Shown: positions 10,430-22,908 of the stretch, piece after piece
Numbering within the stretch: the stretch's first letter is position 1
Layout of the letters: each line of letters opens with the position of its first letter
Assembly (NCBI GenBank): GCA_010279815.1
Contig: QEOQ01000253.1
Location: 811,978 to 875,977 of the forward strand
Direction of reading: 5' to 3'
From: Brachionus plicatilis
Taxonomy: Eukaryota > Rotifera > Eurotatoria > Ploima > Brachionidae
DNA: 64,000 nucleotides
Translations under genes and position numbers: made by a program
Notes under the pieces: generated by a model
What the model was told of the DNA's origin: nothing
What the model saw: the letters and a program-made list of their open reading frames with translations, nothing else
Databases searched by the model: none

Positions 10430-13400
10430 TTATCGCCTAAGATTTGTTTGGTCGTTGAGTGCCGTGTAATCTCGTTCTCGCTCATTTGAACCTTTTTTCT
10501 TTTGTTCATAACGCTGAATAGTCGATACACCATCAATCAATTTTGTTCTAAACAACACATTTGCATTATTGAACATACCGTCTTTTAATGAGACTATTAC
10601 AAACTTAAAAAAAAAAAAATTTTAATTTTAAATATTATATAGGCTTTAAAAAGAACTCATCAATTCAGTTTAGTTCTTCAATAATCTGAAAGTCACTTAA
10701 TACAAATGCATATCTTCAAATTTCAAAATTTTTATTTAGACTAATGAACTGTGAAAATTTCTTAGAATAGCTAAATTTTTAGCAATACTGAAAATAAAGA
10801 TTAATTTTAATGAGAAATTTTAAATCAATTCTCCGAGAATTGATTTAAAATTTCTTTAAATTATTTTTATATTTATACTATTTGCCTTTAAAGTTAATAT
10901 CAATAAATCTGTTATTTATTTGCTGTACCAAATTCTTTGAGATTTAAACAAAAAATCGTTTAAAATAAAAAGTAAAACAAAATAAAAAAGGAATTACTAA
11001 ATATTAAAATATTAAAGCGTTCAAAAATGAAAAAAGAAATATGTAGCCCAAATCCAAATGTAGGAGAAAGAATCATGTCTTAGCTTTATATTAGACCGAA
11101 CTATTGAATTCTGGATTAAATGTATTCCTTTGAGAATGAATTTGGGATAAAATTAATTTTATTTTTGATTTCGTCCTTAATTGACGTTTAAATTAATTTT
11201 GAATAAAATTTTGATTAATCAGGTATAAAATAAAAAAAACAAGTTGGTATATCAAAGATTTGTGTTGAATATTACTGTATTTCGTATTGAACTAAAAAAG
11301 CTTACTTTTAAAACTAGCTAGCAAAGATAAAAACTTTTAAATTCCAGGTAAATTTTAATTCTTTTATAAAAAAAAAATTGTAAAGTATAAATTCAAATTT
11401 ATATGGCAATTAGAATTAAAAAAATAAAAAATAAAAACAACCTAAATAATCTGGAAATTTTTGATTAAATAAAAATTAAGCACTGAATGTTTTTTTTGAA
11501 TTTTTTTGAATTTTTATTAATTAAATTTTTAAATGTTTGGTAAAATTTCAGCATTTTTAATTTATGCAATTGATAATAAATATGGCGCTGTGAAATTTGG
11601 TACAGATTGATCAAAAATATTTTTGTTTTTTCAAAATTTAAAAATTTAAAAAAATTCTCAACCAAAAATTTGGAAAAAGCTTTTTGTCTAAAATTAAATT
11701 TCCAGATCAATCAAATAAAATTCATATTGCATTTTTATTTGATTTTTTGGTTCTTGAAGATAAATTTTATTTTAGTCGAGTTAAAAAAAGGTGAAATATA
11801 TGATTTGGTTTATGTTTCATCTTATTTTTGTTTAAAATTTAATTTAAATGAAATATTTTTGTTCAATTTCTACTGAACTTCACTACGCCAATAAATAATT
11901 CTTTATTTTTGACCTTAATGGAAAAAATTATCAAATCGATTTGAAAATATAATTGCACACTAATGAGTTCAAACTTGCTCTAAGCGAACAAACAATACTA
12001 ATCAATGTCGAAAATAAAAGTAAAAAGTGAACTTTTTTCTCACCTGAGATTTTTTGAAATATTTTTTTATCATGAGACCAATGTTTTGAGTGTGAGAAGT
12101 GTCCAATGCGGCATCGACCTCGTCCAAAATGTACAAAGGCGCTGGTTTGTAGAGAAGAAGTGAAAGAATAAGTGAAAGAGCCACTAGAGAACGTTGGCCA
12201 CCACTTAATTCAGTAAGCGATTCTTTCCATACATCGCCAAATGCAACCTTAAACTCAACACCGTCTAAAAGTGAGTTCCGATTGACCCATTCCAATTTAG
12301 CAAATGCGCCAGGAAGAAGAGTTTTGAAAATATTTCCCAAGTCCTTATTTATCGACTCGAATGCTTTAATCAACACTTGGGTTTTTATTTTTTCCAAATC
12401 TTCAATAGTAGTCTCCAAAGTTGCCCTATCTTTGAGCACAATTTGCCTCCTTTTGGTCAATTCTTCATAATGTTCTTCCTTTTTGGCCAGCATACCCATA
12501 GCTCTCACATCCACCTGCTTGGACAATTTCTCTTTGCGATTTTTCAACTCGTGCAAACGATGATCAATTTCTTTTATGTTTTGCTTAGAAAAATCATATA
12601 TAGAGTTAGATTGGCCAAAAAGCTTTTTTTCCTCTTCAATCCAGGAATTTTCTCTCATCAAAATATCAAGTGTTTTCTCATACGATTTCAAATGATCCTT
12701 TAAATCAGTCTTTTTGTGTGCCAACTCCTTAATTTTAAGCTCAATGGAATTTTTTTCCTTTTCCAATCGATCACACTCTTTATTCTTAGAATCGATTTCG
12801 CGATTCTTTTCCCTTATAACCTCCTTTCTTTCATTCAGCTTTCCAATTATATTGTCTTCTTCCTCTTTGAGTTTATCAATTTGATCGATTTTGCACTCAA
12901 TTTCCTCATTTAATGACTTGGCATTTTCTTCCAACTTTTCCAGCTCTTCAGTGTAGCCGTGTATTTCTTTTCTCAAAACATCAATGTCCATATTTATTGA
13001 TTTGTAGTCTTGCTGCAATTGACTTGAAGACATTTGTTTATTCTCTAGATTAGCTTTGGCCTCAGTTATTTTTTTTTGTCCATTTTCCTTCTCTTTTTCA
13101 ATGTCAGTATTATTTTTTACTTTATTTTCTAGATCGACCAATTTTGTTCTTAAATTTTCCAATTCAGAATTTGAGCTCTGACTTTCTTCTTGCTGAGTTT
13201 TTATCTCTTCATTCAAATTATTCAGCTTTTCCAATTTTTGATGATGAGTGGTTTGTTCAAGGTTCAGTTTGGCCAGATTCAATTGATTAGCTTTTAGATC
13301 ATAGTCGTTTTTCAAGCGAGTGTATTGAATTGACACTTCCTTTTCTTTTTTCAGATCCGAGTTCACCTCTAACATCTCTTTTTCTCGAGTACTAAGTTCC

Positions 13401-16400
13401 TCCTTTGCCTGCTTGAGTTCGTTTATTCGAGCCAAAAAATTAGCTCTTTCGCCTCGCGCACCACCTGACAAAGTACCTTCTGGATCAAACTGATCGCCAT
13501 CGATTGTAATTGTAGTTGTCATTATTTGAGGATGAAAAGCGACTGATTTAGCTGAGTCCAAATCAAAGCAAATTAATTTTGTACCGAAAACATATTCCAT
13601 TACGGTTTGATAGACTGGATCGTATTCAATAAGAGACAATGCAGTGTGCACTCTGTCTGAACCGACAAGATCTTTTGCGGTGCGAACCACGCGTTCTGAA
13701 GGCGGATTGCCTCTTATTTGGTTCATTGGAGCGATTGTTACTTTTCGTCTTAATTCTCCTTTTTGGAGAATTAATTTACCAGTTTTGTCAGTGTCAACGA
13801 CCAAGTTGAACAGCTTTAAAAAAAAAAATTTTAGGAAAACTTTTATTCAAATATTTTTTTTATTTAAAAAAAAATGGGGAGTAATTTTAAAATAATGTAA
13901 AAATCTGAAAATAAAAGAATTATTTTTATTATCACTAAAATAAAAATGCTGTATGAATTTAAAATAACTTTTTAGTAACAAGCAAATTTTTTGATTTAAA
14001 AAAAACTTTTCTGATATAAAAATCTGATGAACTATCAAAATATAGAATCTAAAAAAGATCGAAAACAAAATATAGAAGACTAAAAATATAGAATCAGCAA
14101 AGTATAGAACAAAAATATATAGAATATACGAATATAGAAAAAAAAATATATAGAAAACTAAATATATAAAAAAGTTATAGCCGAAAATGATTTCCAGAAT
14201 TTAGTCGAGCAAATTTGTGATGTTCCTTCTGTTTCTAATAAAATTCTAGAACAAGATAAATTTGATATGTTCTTGAATTATGAATTTGATCTTGATCGAG
14301 AACAAAAGTTGAAAAAAATTGTCAGTGAGTATGATGTGTTGAACATAGATTTATTTTTAAATGGAATTATTGGTTTATTGGACGATCAATTGTAAAATGA
14401 TGAACTATCAAAATATAGAATCTAAAAAAGATCGAAAACAAAATATAGAAGACTAAAAATATAGAATCAGCAAAGTATAGAACAAAAATATATAGAATAT
14501 ACGAATATAGAAAAAAAAATATATAGAAAACTAAATATATAAAAAAGTTATAGGTTTATTGGACGATCAATTGTAAAATAACTTTATAAAATAGACAAAA
14601 TATTAAATTAACCAATTAGTCAATTCTATTTAATTTTCTATATAATTACTTTCTATATTTTTTTTTCTATAATAAAGAAATTCTATAATTATTCAAATTG
14701 ACGATTTCTATATTTTTTTTTCTACCTTTTTACCTTTCGATAAAAAAATTATTCTATATTTTGAACGTTAACCAAAAATCTTTTTTGACATAGGAATTAT
14801 TTCCAAAATAATAATTATAAAACAAATAAAATTTTTTCACCAAATTCTAAAATGCTTAATTTTGAAAGTGAATCCGATTGTAGTTTTATTAAGATAGTAG
14901 CAATTATAGATAAAGGTAATGACTTAAAAGAAAGAAAAAGGGGTATTATTAATCGATCTCTTACATTACTTAAACGATCACTTAATAAAATATATTATTT
15001 TATTTTTTCTATCTATAATATTATTTATTCGATTAATTTGATTAATTAACTGTCTCTAATAATAAATATTTATGTATCCTGAGTTTTTTTGTCACTAAAT
15101 TTACTGAAGATGAGTATGATTATGATGAATATAGCTCTTAACTTAATTAATGAACAGTTGAAATTCTCTCTTGATTTAATTTAATTATCTCCTGAGAGAT
15201 TTTTTTTTTGTGGATATTTAAAGATGATCTAATGTGATTTACAGAAAACAAATAAATAATAAATAATCTAAGTTTTATCAAAGTATTGAAATGTCTGATA
15301 GTGAGTATCGAGTAGTTGATGACTATGTAACTTCTGAATCAGAATCTGAAGACGAGGTTCAAGAATCCAATAAAAAGAAAAGAACCAGGAAGAACTGGAT
15401 CTATGAGAGAACATTCGACGATCAAGAAGCATCCAAAGACTGGTTAGATAATGAAAAGATTTGGTCTTCTCTGAAAAGTAGTGAAACTGAGGCCGGTTTA
15501 AGAGTTGATTATCGATGCAACCTAGTTAAGAGAAAAGGACCTCAATGCGCAGCTGCAATTTATTTACTTTATAAAAGTGAAAATCTATCAGTGGCTTTAT
15601 TTAAAACAAAGGAATAACACAATCATGATGAAATTGCCAACACTGGGCATGGAACAAAAAAACAACAAAACAATTTATAAGGAAGCTGAAAAAGTAGTGC
15701 AAGCATCAACCAGCAGTGATATAAGTAAGAAAGTAGAAGCTCCACTAAAGAGGGGTAGAGGTAGACCAAGAAAAAACTTATAAGATATTATTTTATTTGA
15801 AATTTATTGAAATTTTTTATAATTTTTTTTTTTTTAAATCAATTTAATAAATAAAAATAAGAGATACTTTAAGTAAAATTAGTTGCTGTTTTATTTAATT
15901 TAGGAGACAGATTAATAAATATAAGTTAAGGGTATTTAGTAAAATAAGAGATAGAAAAATATTAGTGATCGATTAAGTAATTTTAGAGATCGATTAAATA
16001 CCTCCCAAAGAAAAAGGCACCGAGTATTTTAGAGTTTAGAAGTCTATTTGTTGAATTATAGATATTTAATTTTTTTCAAACAAAAAAAAATATTTTTATC
16101 ATTGAAAAAGTTTTTTTACATTAAATTAAAGATAAATAGACCTAAAAAATTTGTCGCATAGTCTGTTCTGAAGCTTTCACTAAAATTATTTCAATAAAAA
16201 AATTCCAAAAATTAATATTATAACTCATTCTTAAACTAAATTTATTTTTCCGATTTTGATTTTATTTTAATTGATTAAGAGTTTTTTAAATTTAATTTCT
16301 AGAAAAACAACTGATAATAATATGATAAAAAAAGTTTTTTAAATGCGTTTATTTATTATAATTAGTCAAATTACATGCAATAATTAATTCTATTTTTATG

Positions 16401-18953
16401 ATCTTGAGATTTCACTAAATTAGACCATCACTTTATTAAATAAAAAATCACTAGAAATTATATTTCGTTTTTAATAATGGAAAATTCCACTTGATTTTAT
16501 ATTAAAGCATCAACATTTTTAAGTAAAATAGCCAAATCTAAGATGATTAAGCTTTAATTTTAATAAAATGATGTCTAAATATTAAGTTTATAAAATAAAA
16601 AAAAAGTTTACGCTTAAACTGAGAATTTTTTATCTGATATTTTTTCATTTGTAATTAATATTTAGCTTTATAGAAGGAAATTTAAATTAATGATTTCCAA
16701 ATTTCAAATTTTTTACCAAGATTCTCTTAAAATCACAAAATTACTTTCTCGAATCGGTTAACATACTTAAAGACTACCTCGAAGCTTAATCACTTACATA
16801 AACCAACTCTGGTTGGTATTGGACCTCATTTAAAATGATACCATGAACAAAAAATTGTTTTTGGTCTTTGGGTTACAATGTTATAAAAATGAAGCACAAT
16901 TTTTATATATCACTTCCAGTCAGTGATTTATATAACACGGATTCCAATAAACTAATTAAAAGATAATAATTTCAATATTAAAGCGATAAATTTCTTTTTT
17001 TTTGGGTCGATGTTTTTTTAAAGGAAAAATTTTTTAATAAAAGAAACCATTTGATAACCATTTGATTTAGATTAAATTAATCTTCTAAATTTTTTTTTTC
17101 AGCTGACTTGAATTAAAGTTTAATCTTTAAAAGTAATGAAGTAGTTAGTTACCCTTCCACCAGCTGCTGTCTCAATTGCAGTTGAAAATCGAGTGTCCTT
17201 GATTTTGAATAATGAACAAACCAGTCCTTTAACCTTAGATCTATCAAAATTTGGCTCGGGATTCTTATAATCAAAATTTAACTGTGGATATCTATAAAAA
17301 CAAATTTTAAACAAAAAAATTTAAATTGATAGTTTTACTTTGCGCCAATAATCTGAATTTTCTCATTCAGATTATAAATTTGATTGCTGAGCTGATTTCT
17401 GCGCGAATTCAGTTCTTCCCATCTATTAGATTGGTAATTAAGTGAGTCCAATTCTGTTTTGAGTAAATCATGTTCTTTTTTTCTGGACTCGAAATTTTTT
17501 TTTGCTTCCTCATAATTCTTGGTGTCTGCTTGCAATTCATTTTTCAACTTTTCGCTTTCTTTCAGTGCATTTTCAAGTCTAGAAAAAAAAATCAAAAATT
17601 TCAGAAGATAATAGAAAAACAATATCTATCACTTTATTTGGGCTTTTTTGACTGAAGTTTGTCTTTCGCTAATTTTATTTTTAGTATTCAGAATTTGATC
17701 CTGAATGGTTTGCACTTGAGAAGTGTCCTCATCAATTACGAAACCGCAGCACAAGGCCTCGTATTCTTTTTGGGCTTTTTTTAAATTTTGCTCTGCTAGA
17801 GCCAAATCTTTTTCCAAATTTTCTACATTCGACTTCATTTCGTTAAATTGTGTTTCTTTGGCTTCGATTGATTTTTCATTCTGACAAAAAAAAAATTATT
17901 TTAAAATTTAAATTTTTCTACACTATTTACATCTTTGATGCTTTTTTTAATTTCATCCTGACGTTTCGTATCAGTTTTCAGATTAGATTTTATATTATTC
18001 AACTCGCTTGTTAATTTTGCCAATTCCATTCGGTTCTGTTTCAGCTCTGACTCATACTTGTTCATTTCTTCATCATTCTGGCTATTTTCCATATTGGCAA
18101 CACATACATTGATCTCTTTTTTTAATAGTTCAATTTTGTTTTCTATTTGCTCAATATTCTCAGTAAGATCCTGGTACTCTTTTTCAACTCCTTCATTTAC
18201 CGACTTACTTTTTTGAACAGCTTGGTCAGCTTGATAAAATTTAAATGCTAAAGACACCTTGTGTAAGTGCAGGTATTCTCTTTCACATTTTTGATACTCA
18301 ATGTAGGCACTTCGCTCTTGTTTTAACCTTTCTATGGCCGGGTTAATGTCTTCTTTGATGACTCTTTCTATTTCGTTTAATTTTGAATTTTTGTGCTCTA
18401 TAGTCTTGAGAGAGTTGGCTTTTTTGATGTCATAGGTTTTGGTGCCGGCAGCCTCTTCTATCATTGACAAAACTTCGACTGGCTTCATGTTCAGAACTTT
18501 GGTAATTTTGCCCTGCATAATCAAAAAATTCGGGTTATTGACATTCAGCTTGACGGAGCAGAACAAATCAGAGACCCTCTGGGCGGTGGCATTTTGACCA
18601 TTTATCAGATATTTGTGCTTATTGCCGACAGAAATTTGTCTTGTTATTGTAATTTCTTCGTATTCCTGGTACCCAAGAGGGCTTTGATTCTTGTCCATGT
18701 TGTCGAATGTGATCGACACAGTTGCTTTTGTGATACCGGCATTTCCTCCTTTGTAAATCAACTCTTGCAGATGGGTAGCTCGCACCTGAGTCAAATTGCT
18801 GATGCCAAGCACAAAGCAGATGGAATCAAGGATGTTCGATTTGCCCGAGCCATTCAAGCCTGTTATAGCATTGAAGTGGGCATCGAATTTATTTACTACG
18901 GTTTGTTGAGCATACGATTTAAAACCGTCTATTGTAATCTCTTTAATATACAT
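10430..18953 (-). CDS. SMC2: Structural maintenance of chromosomes protein 2 (condensin subunit)
   Basis: Core ATPase of condensin I and II, which compacts mitotic chromosomes with SMC4. Six exons join in phase: 17931-18953, 17633-17880, 17339-17578, 17153-17291, 12044-13813, 10430-10603. They total 3594 nt, or 1197 residues, the same length I recall for vertebrate SMC2. N-terminus [15 protein letters not shown] carries Walker A GLNGSGKS (residues 32-39). Coiled coil follows, then the hinge across exons 4-5 ([21 protein letters not shown]). The C-terminal head shows signature [13 protein letters not shown] and Walker [13 protein letters not shown]. The last exon, separated by a 1.4-kb intron, encodes [18 protein letters not shown] and closes the protein. 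Intron 4 (13814-17152) is 3.3 kb and holds a transposon. The first exon is divergent from TMEM201, 236 nt away. Confidence 0.96.
14025..14180. repeat. 156-nt direct repeat, copy 1
   Basis: TATAGAA-rich sequence that recurs base for base, as far as I can read, at 14398-14553. The two copies bracket an open reading-frame tail (14180-14395). Confidence 0.85.
14180..14395 (+). pseudogene. Orphan 71-codon coding tail between direct repeats
   Basis: Open frame from GCC at 14180 to TAA at 14395, preceded by an AG that could be a splice acceptor (GTTATAG). No start codon in frame. The encoded tail is acidic ([20 protein letters not shown]) and ends [11 protein letters not shown]. It looks like a terminal exon of an unidentified gene or transposon, stranded on the strand opposite SMC2. 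I do not recognise the family. Confidence 0.4.
14398..14553. repeat. 156-nt direct repeat, copy 2
   Basis: Second copy of the 14025-14180 repeat. It is followed at once by GTTTATTGGACGATCAATTG, the same bases that end the reading frame between the copies. The duplicated unit therefore included that frame and lost about 190 nt of it. Confidence 0.85.
14941..16006 (+). mobile_element. MULE-type DNA transposon, non-autonomous, in SMC2 intron
   Basis: Bounded by a perfect 10-nt direct repeat AAAGAAAAAG (14931-14940 and 16007-16016), the target-site length expected of Mutator-like elements (8-11 nt). Diverged terminal inverted repeats: the left end GGGTATTATTAATCGATCTC pairs with the right end read in reverse (GGGAGGTATTTAATCGATCT), with similarity continuing for at least 45 nt. 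Inside lie a FLYWCH-like zinc-finger frame and an AT-hook tail, but no DDE transposase core. It is therefore a deletion derivative. Confidence 0.75.
15291..15783 (+). pseudogene. FLYWCH/MULE-type DNA-binding protein fragment, broken
   Basis: Frame from ATG 15291 encodes an acidic start, then [24 protein letters not shown]...[12 protein letters not shown] and ends at TAA 15615-15617. Immediately after the stop, in the same frame, come codons for HNHDE. The C...C...HxH zinc ligands of the FLYWCH/WRKY-like fold are thus separated by one nonsense codon. A further frame change leads to an AT-hook-like tail KRGRGRPRK ending at 15783. This is the DNA-binding part of a transposon protein. It is not functional as read unless the stop is bypassed. 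Confidence 0.7.
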
Positions 18954-19189
18954 TTTTACAATTTAAAATTTATAGAAAAAAAACTTTCAAAAATTAAATT
19001 TTATTTAGAATTTAAAATTTAAAATTTTAAAATTTTCACCCTTCAACTTAGAATCCAAAAACGAAAATTTATTTGCAATGCTAGCCATTTAGATGAAAAT
19101 TATAAATTCAAACAGAAAATTGCTAGTTAAATTTGAATTAAAAACAAAATTTTGAAAATTTATTAGTAGAGCTATTTGATTTTTGAAAA
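18954..19189. promoter_or_regulatory. Shared divergent intergenic region, SMC2 / TMEM201
   Basis: Only 236 nt separate the two start codons, which point away from each other, so this segment probably contains both promoters. No clear TATA box or factor site could be assigned in the AT-rich background. Confidence 0.45.
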
Positions 19190-20474
19190 ATGCTTAAAAC
19201 AAAAGTAACTTGCTGGTTTTGTAATCAGGAATGTCAGGTTTTTTTCATGAACAAAAATTCATGGACATGTGGAAAGTGTGAACAGTACAATGGATTTAAA
19301 AAAGTTTAGAGTTAAAATTAAAAAAATGTCTCAATTTTTATTTTTTCTTGCCAGGACGGCGATTATAACAAGCCGATACCAGAAATGCAAAAAGAAGTTA
19401 ACAAACACTACTGTGCCAATTCGAGCCAAAATTACGCATCCTCTGGTTCATTGCTTTGCGAACAGTGCAACAGAAACCAGGAGATGAAATTGAACGAAAT
19501 GAAAAACTTCGAGGAAAAAATGGATGTAGGCTAGACTTGTCCATATTCTGAATTTAAGATTTAATTTTATTTCAAAGGACAAAACATCTGATAAAGAATA
19601 CGAAATGTTTAAAAAACGTTTGGACCATTTGTACGATTTGTGTCGACCGTGCAAAATGAAAGTAAACTATCACCTCAAAAATATAGATTTACAAATTGGC
19701 GATCATTTAATTCGCCAGCGAAAAACAATAAATGGATCGAATGCCAATTTACATAAACCTTTCCAGCAGATTAACAACATGCCCAAGCTAGTAACCAAAG
19801 AAAAAAGTCAAAAAATCATCAATCAAGAAAATAGTTCGCCCAAGTTGAACAAAATTTGTGACAATCTAAAGAATATAAGCAAAAAAGCTTATACAATAGC
19901 AGGAACTGTTCCCAATTATGTTTTTAAGACATCTCCTACTAAAGAGAGTAAATATGAGATATCGCCTGCTTCCATTTCCAAAGAAAATATTGACACTTCT
20001 TTTGATACGAATCGAACTGAAAATTGTCTTTCAAAAGTTAAATCAAATCGTGCAAAAAAATCTTGTATCACATGTGATTCAATTACCACAATATTTGAAG
20101 ACATTCTGATCTTCATTTTTGTGGTTCTTGTTTTTGCCTGTGATTTGGCAAATGTAATGAATGACAGTGGTACATTTTTTGATGAAAATTCTACCAACGG
20201 ATGGTTAGATATGTTTTTAGCGTTTTATAGACAAATAATTGTTATCCTAGCTTTTGTTACCATTTTGTCAATGCACATGGCTTACAAAAGACCCAAGATG
20301 TCTAGATTTTTGATGATGTTTGGATATATGTTTAATTTGGCAGTTCACTTTCGAATATTCGATTTCCGAATTGAGGAACAATACATAACCGAAGTTTTAA
20401 TCTCATTTTTTTTGACTTTTTATCTAACAATGGCGAGAGTTTATAATCTTATTCAATTAGTAAGATACGTGTAA
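19190..20474 (+). CDS. TMEM201: TMEM201/Samp1-like inner nuclear membrane protein
   Basis: Relative of Samp1/NET5 (fungal Ima1), which links the inner nuclear membrane to LINC complexes and microtubules. Three exons: 19190-19303, 19355-19525, 19578-20474, all phase 0, 393 residues. The N-terminal Ima1 zinc domain is clear: CWFC (residues 8-11), CGKC (27-30), then EQYNGF joined by splicing to DGDYNKPIP. Further pairs are CEQC and CRPC. The first donor is a weak GTTTAG, but it is the only one that gives the conserved GFKK-DGDYNK join. The C-terminal third has four hydrophobic segments (about IFIFVVLVFAC, FYRQIIVILAFVTIL, MMFGYMFNLAVHF, VLISFFLTFYL). The protein is shorter than vertebrate TMEM201 and has no hydrophobic segment before the zinc domain. 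An unannotated upstream exon could supply one. Confidence 0.88.
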
Positions 20475-21111
20475 CTGAACGTACGAACTAGAAAAATTAA
20501 CTAAAAATTTATTTTTGATTTTTTAAATGGCAATATTTAGATTTAGAAAAAATCTCTTCAATCTGTACCGAAAATTGTAAAATAAACTATTATTGAATAG
20601 ATATAAAAAACACTTAATTTAAATTTTTTTCTTATTGAATGAATTTTCTAATTTCTGAATAATATTTATCGACAAAATTAAATTTATATTTTTTAAAAAA
20701 AATTGGAAATAAAAAATTAAAAAAAAAACTTCTTTATAATAAATAAATAAGTTAGAAAATAAATAAATATTTTTCCTTAAACGCTTTTTTAAAAATTGGC
20801 AAGTTTTTACCTTCTAAAAACTGTAAAACAATCCAAACTTCTGCGTGGTAATCGGGCGAAACTCACCACTGTGTCCCTAACCATAAAATTTGCTTCTGAT
20901 TCAGTTTTATTTTAATTTTTATTTCAAAAGCTAATTAAATGAAAATATTGTAAATCATGCTAAAAATTATTGTTTCCAATGTACATTTTAAGTTTATTTT
21001 CTTAAAGACTCTTTGGATGTAGATTTAATAAAGTTTATCATATCAAAAATAGTAAATTATTTCAAATACATAAATTCCATATTGTTTTATTTTTTATATA
21101 CAGTACTGATT
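20475..21111. other. Intergenic, downstream of TMEM201
   Basis: AT-rich with no supported gene. It presumably includes the TMEM201 3' UTR; AATAAA occurs soon after the stop (around 20580). Nothing else recognised. Confidence 0.5.
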
Positions 21112-21695
21112 CGACAAGTGGAATTTACGTAAAATTACGTAAATTTACGAAAATTTTCTATATTTTACGTAAATTTTCATAAATTTACCTTATTTTACTT
21201 TGGCCAAAAAATGGCCGAATTTTTGTAAATTTTGGTAAATTTTCACTCAAAAAACAATTTCAGAGATTCTATTGCTTTTTTTGACAAAAAAAAAATTAGC
21301 GAAAATTTACGTTAATTTTGACTTTTTTTCCTGTAAAAAATGGTAAAATTTTGTAAATTTATTTTATTTAATGAAAAAATGGTTTTCAAAGACATTGTTT
21401 GACCTAGCAGTTTGACCAATCTCCATTTTTTATCACGATTTTTATTACCTTTATTATTATTACTTTATTCTTATTATCTTTTTTGAAAAAAAAATACCTT
21501 TTTAAATGATTAATGTATGCTTGACATTTAGCTGGAGTAAATTTTCTTTTAAACTCTAATATTACCTCAACTGCTTCCTCATCATTTTGAATTTTTCTCT
21601 TTCTCACAAATTCTTTCTTTTCATTCCAAATCATTTCGATAGGATTCAAATCTAGTGACTTTGGAGGAGATTTTCCCTATTTAAATATAATAAAT
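21112..21695 (-). mobile_element. Tc1/mariner-type transposon remnant, 3' end
   Basis: Minus-strand frame (about 21404-21690) encodes SPPKSLDLNPIEMIWNEKKE and a helix ending KCQAYINHLKR. This is the C-terminal catalytic end of Tc1-family transposases, with the last catalytic D/E region. The element end lies at 21112, where TA is followed by CAGTACTGATTCGAC. Between them is a sub-terminal zone of repeated TTTACGTAAA-like words. The N-terminal half and the other end are missing, so it is a 5'-truncated fossil. Confidence 0.75.
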
Positions 21696-21699
21696 TAAA

Positions 21700-22908
21700 C
21701 AGCTTAGAATTTTTTTCTATCAAACAAGGTAAAAGTCAGCGGACATCCATCTAACTCCGGCTACTGCTTAATATTCACAGGAAAAGCCGGCGCATTTGTC
21801 TAATTTTTTATAATATCTATTTTTTTATTTTTTGTCTTAAACTATGCAAAAAAAGATAATAAACAAATACCACATAATAAACAAATAAAAATAAAAATTA
21901 AAAAATTAATTTTTATTTAAATTATAATTTAAGAGCCGTGATCTTTGGGAAGTTCAAAATTATCTAAAAGCCTTTTTTTCATTTTTTCATTTCTCATGCG
22001 ATTTAAATATTTTTAATTCAGTTAAAAAAGATACAGCTAAATATTTAGAATTTTCTACTGATTCACCATAAATGATTATAATGTGACAGATGATTAGCTT
22101 ATATAAAGAATTTTTATTACTATATTATTATAAAAAATTAACTAATTTGCGAAGTTCTTTTTTTTCCGGGTACACACTATTATTACAACACACATAAAGT
22201 GTGTGACGAACGACTACTTCGACTTTTTCTAATCTAAATTCAAAGTCTAACTTTGACTTTAAAATAAAAAAAAAACAAAAAATTTAAAAAAAAAATAATT
22301 AAAAAAATTGATAACTACTCAATTAATATTTAATAATGTATTTGTAAACATAATCTAAATTTGTAAACATGTAATCTAAATTGCATATAAACTAGATTGA
22401 TGCAAATTTCTAGATTTAGATAACAATAACGACAATCAACAAATTACACAACCATAAATATCTTCAAACATATATTTAAGAAAAAGAGATAGTCTTTCAT
22501 AAAATCCATATAGCATTCAATAATTTTCATTTCTAAGTAATGAACTGTTTTATTATGAAAATTTAATATGTTTTTTTATTATTTTTTAATTCAATTTAGT
22601 AGTGAATAAAATATTTTGCTTTTTAAAAATAACTTTTGGGGGTAATGGTATGATTTTTAGAGAAAATATCAAAAAATAATGGTATTAAGACGATTAATCA
22701 TATTTAATTATTAACAAAACTTGCACCACCGATTTGTAATAATTAAGTGAGTCCAAAAAACGTGATAAATTCGATTTCTCTGTTCTTGTAAGTTCATCTA
22801 AGATTGTTTTTAAATGAAAAGAATATTTTAAAATAAGAACAATTTACTTTTTAAAATTAATTTTATTTTAAAAACAATTACATAATTTGTACAACTAAAA
22901 GATGTAAA
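21700..22908. other. Intergenic, TMEM201 to tetraspanin (convergent)
   Basis: About 1.2 kb of AT-rich sequence. Nothing coding was supported on either strand. It holds the 3' flank of the tetraspanin gene. Confidence 0.5.

Larger units (their letters stand above)
13814..17152 (-). other. Large SMC2 intron 4 loaded with repeats
   Basis: Donor GTAACT at 17152, acceptor TTAAAG at 13814-13815. The intron contains a 156-nt direct repeat pair, a reading-frame tail between the copies and a 1066-nt MULE-type element. The remainder, including 16017-17152, is AT-rich with nothing recognised. Confidence 0.85.

Noticed and set aside
11465..11876. Frames on both strands within the last SMC2 intron
   Set aside because: Low-complexity Phe/Lys/Asn translations; the interval is an intron because 10430-10603 completes the SMC2 head.
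12282..12913. Plus-strand frames opposite SMC2 exon 5
   Set aside because: Antisense shadows of a clearly coding SMC2 coiled coil and head; Phe-rich with no motif.
18594..19022. 142-codon plus-strand frame opposite SMC2 exon 1
   Set aside because: Antisense shadow of the Walker A exon; it runs into the promoter region without any family signal.
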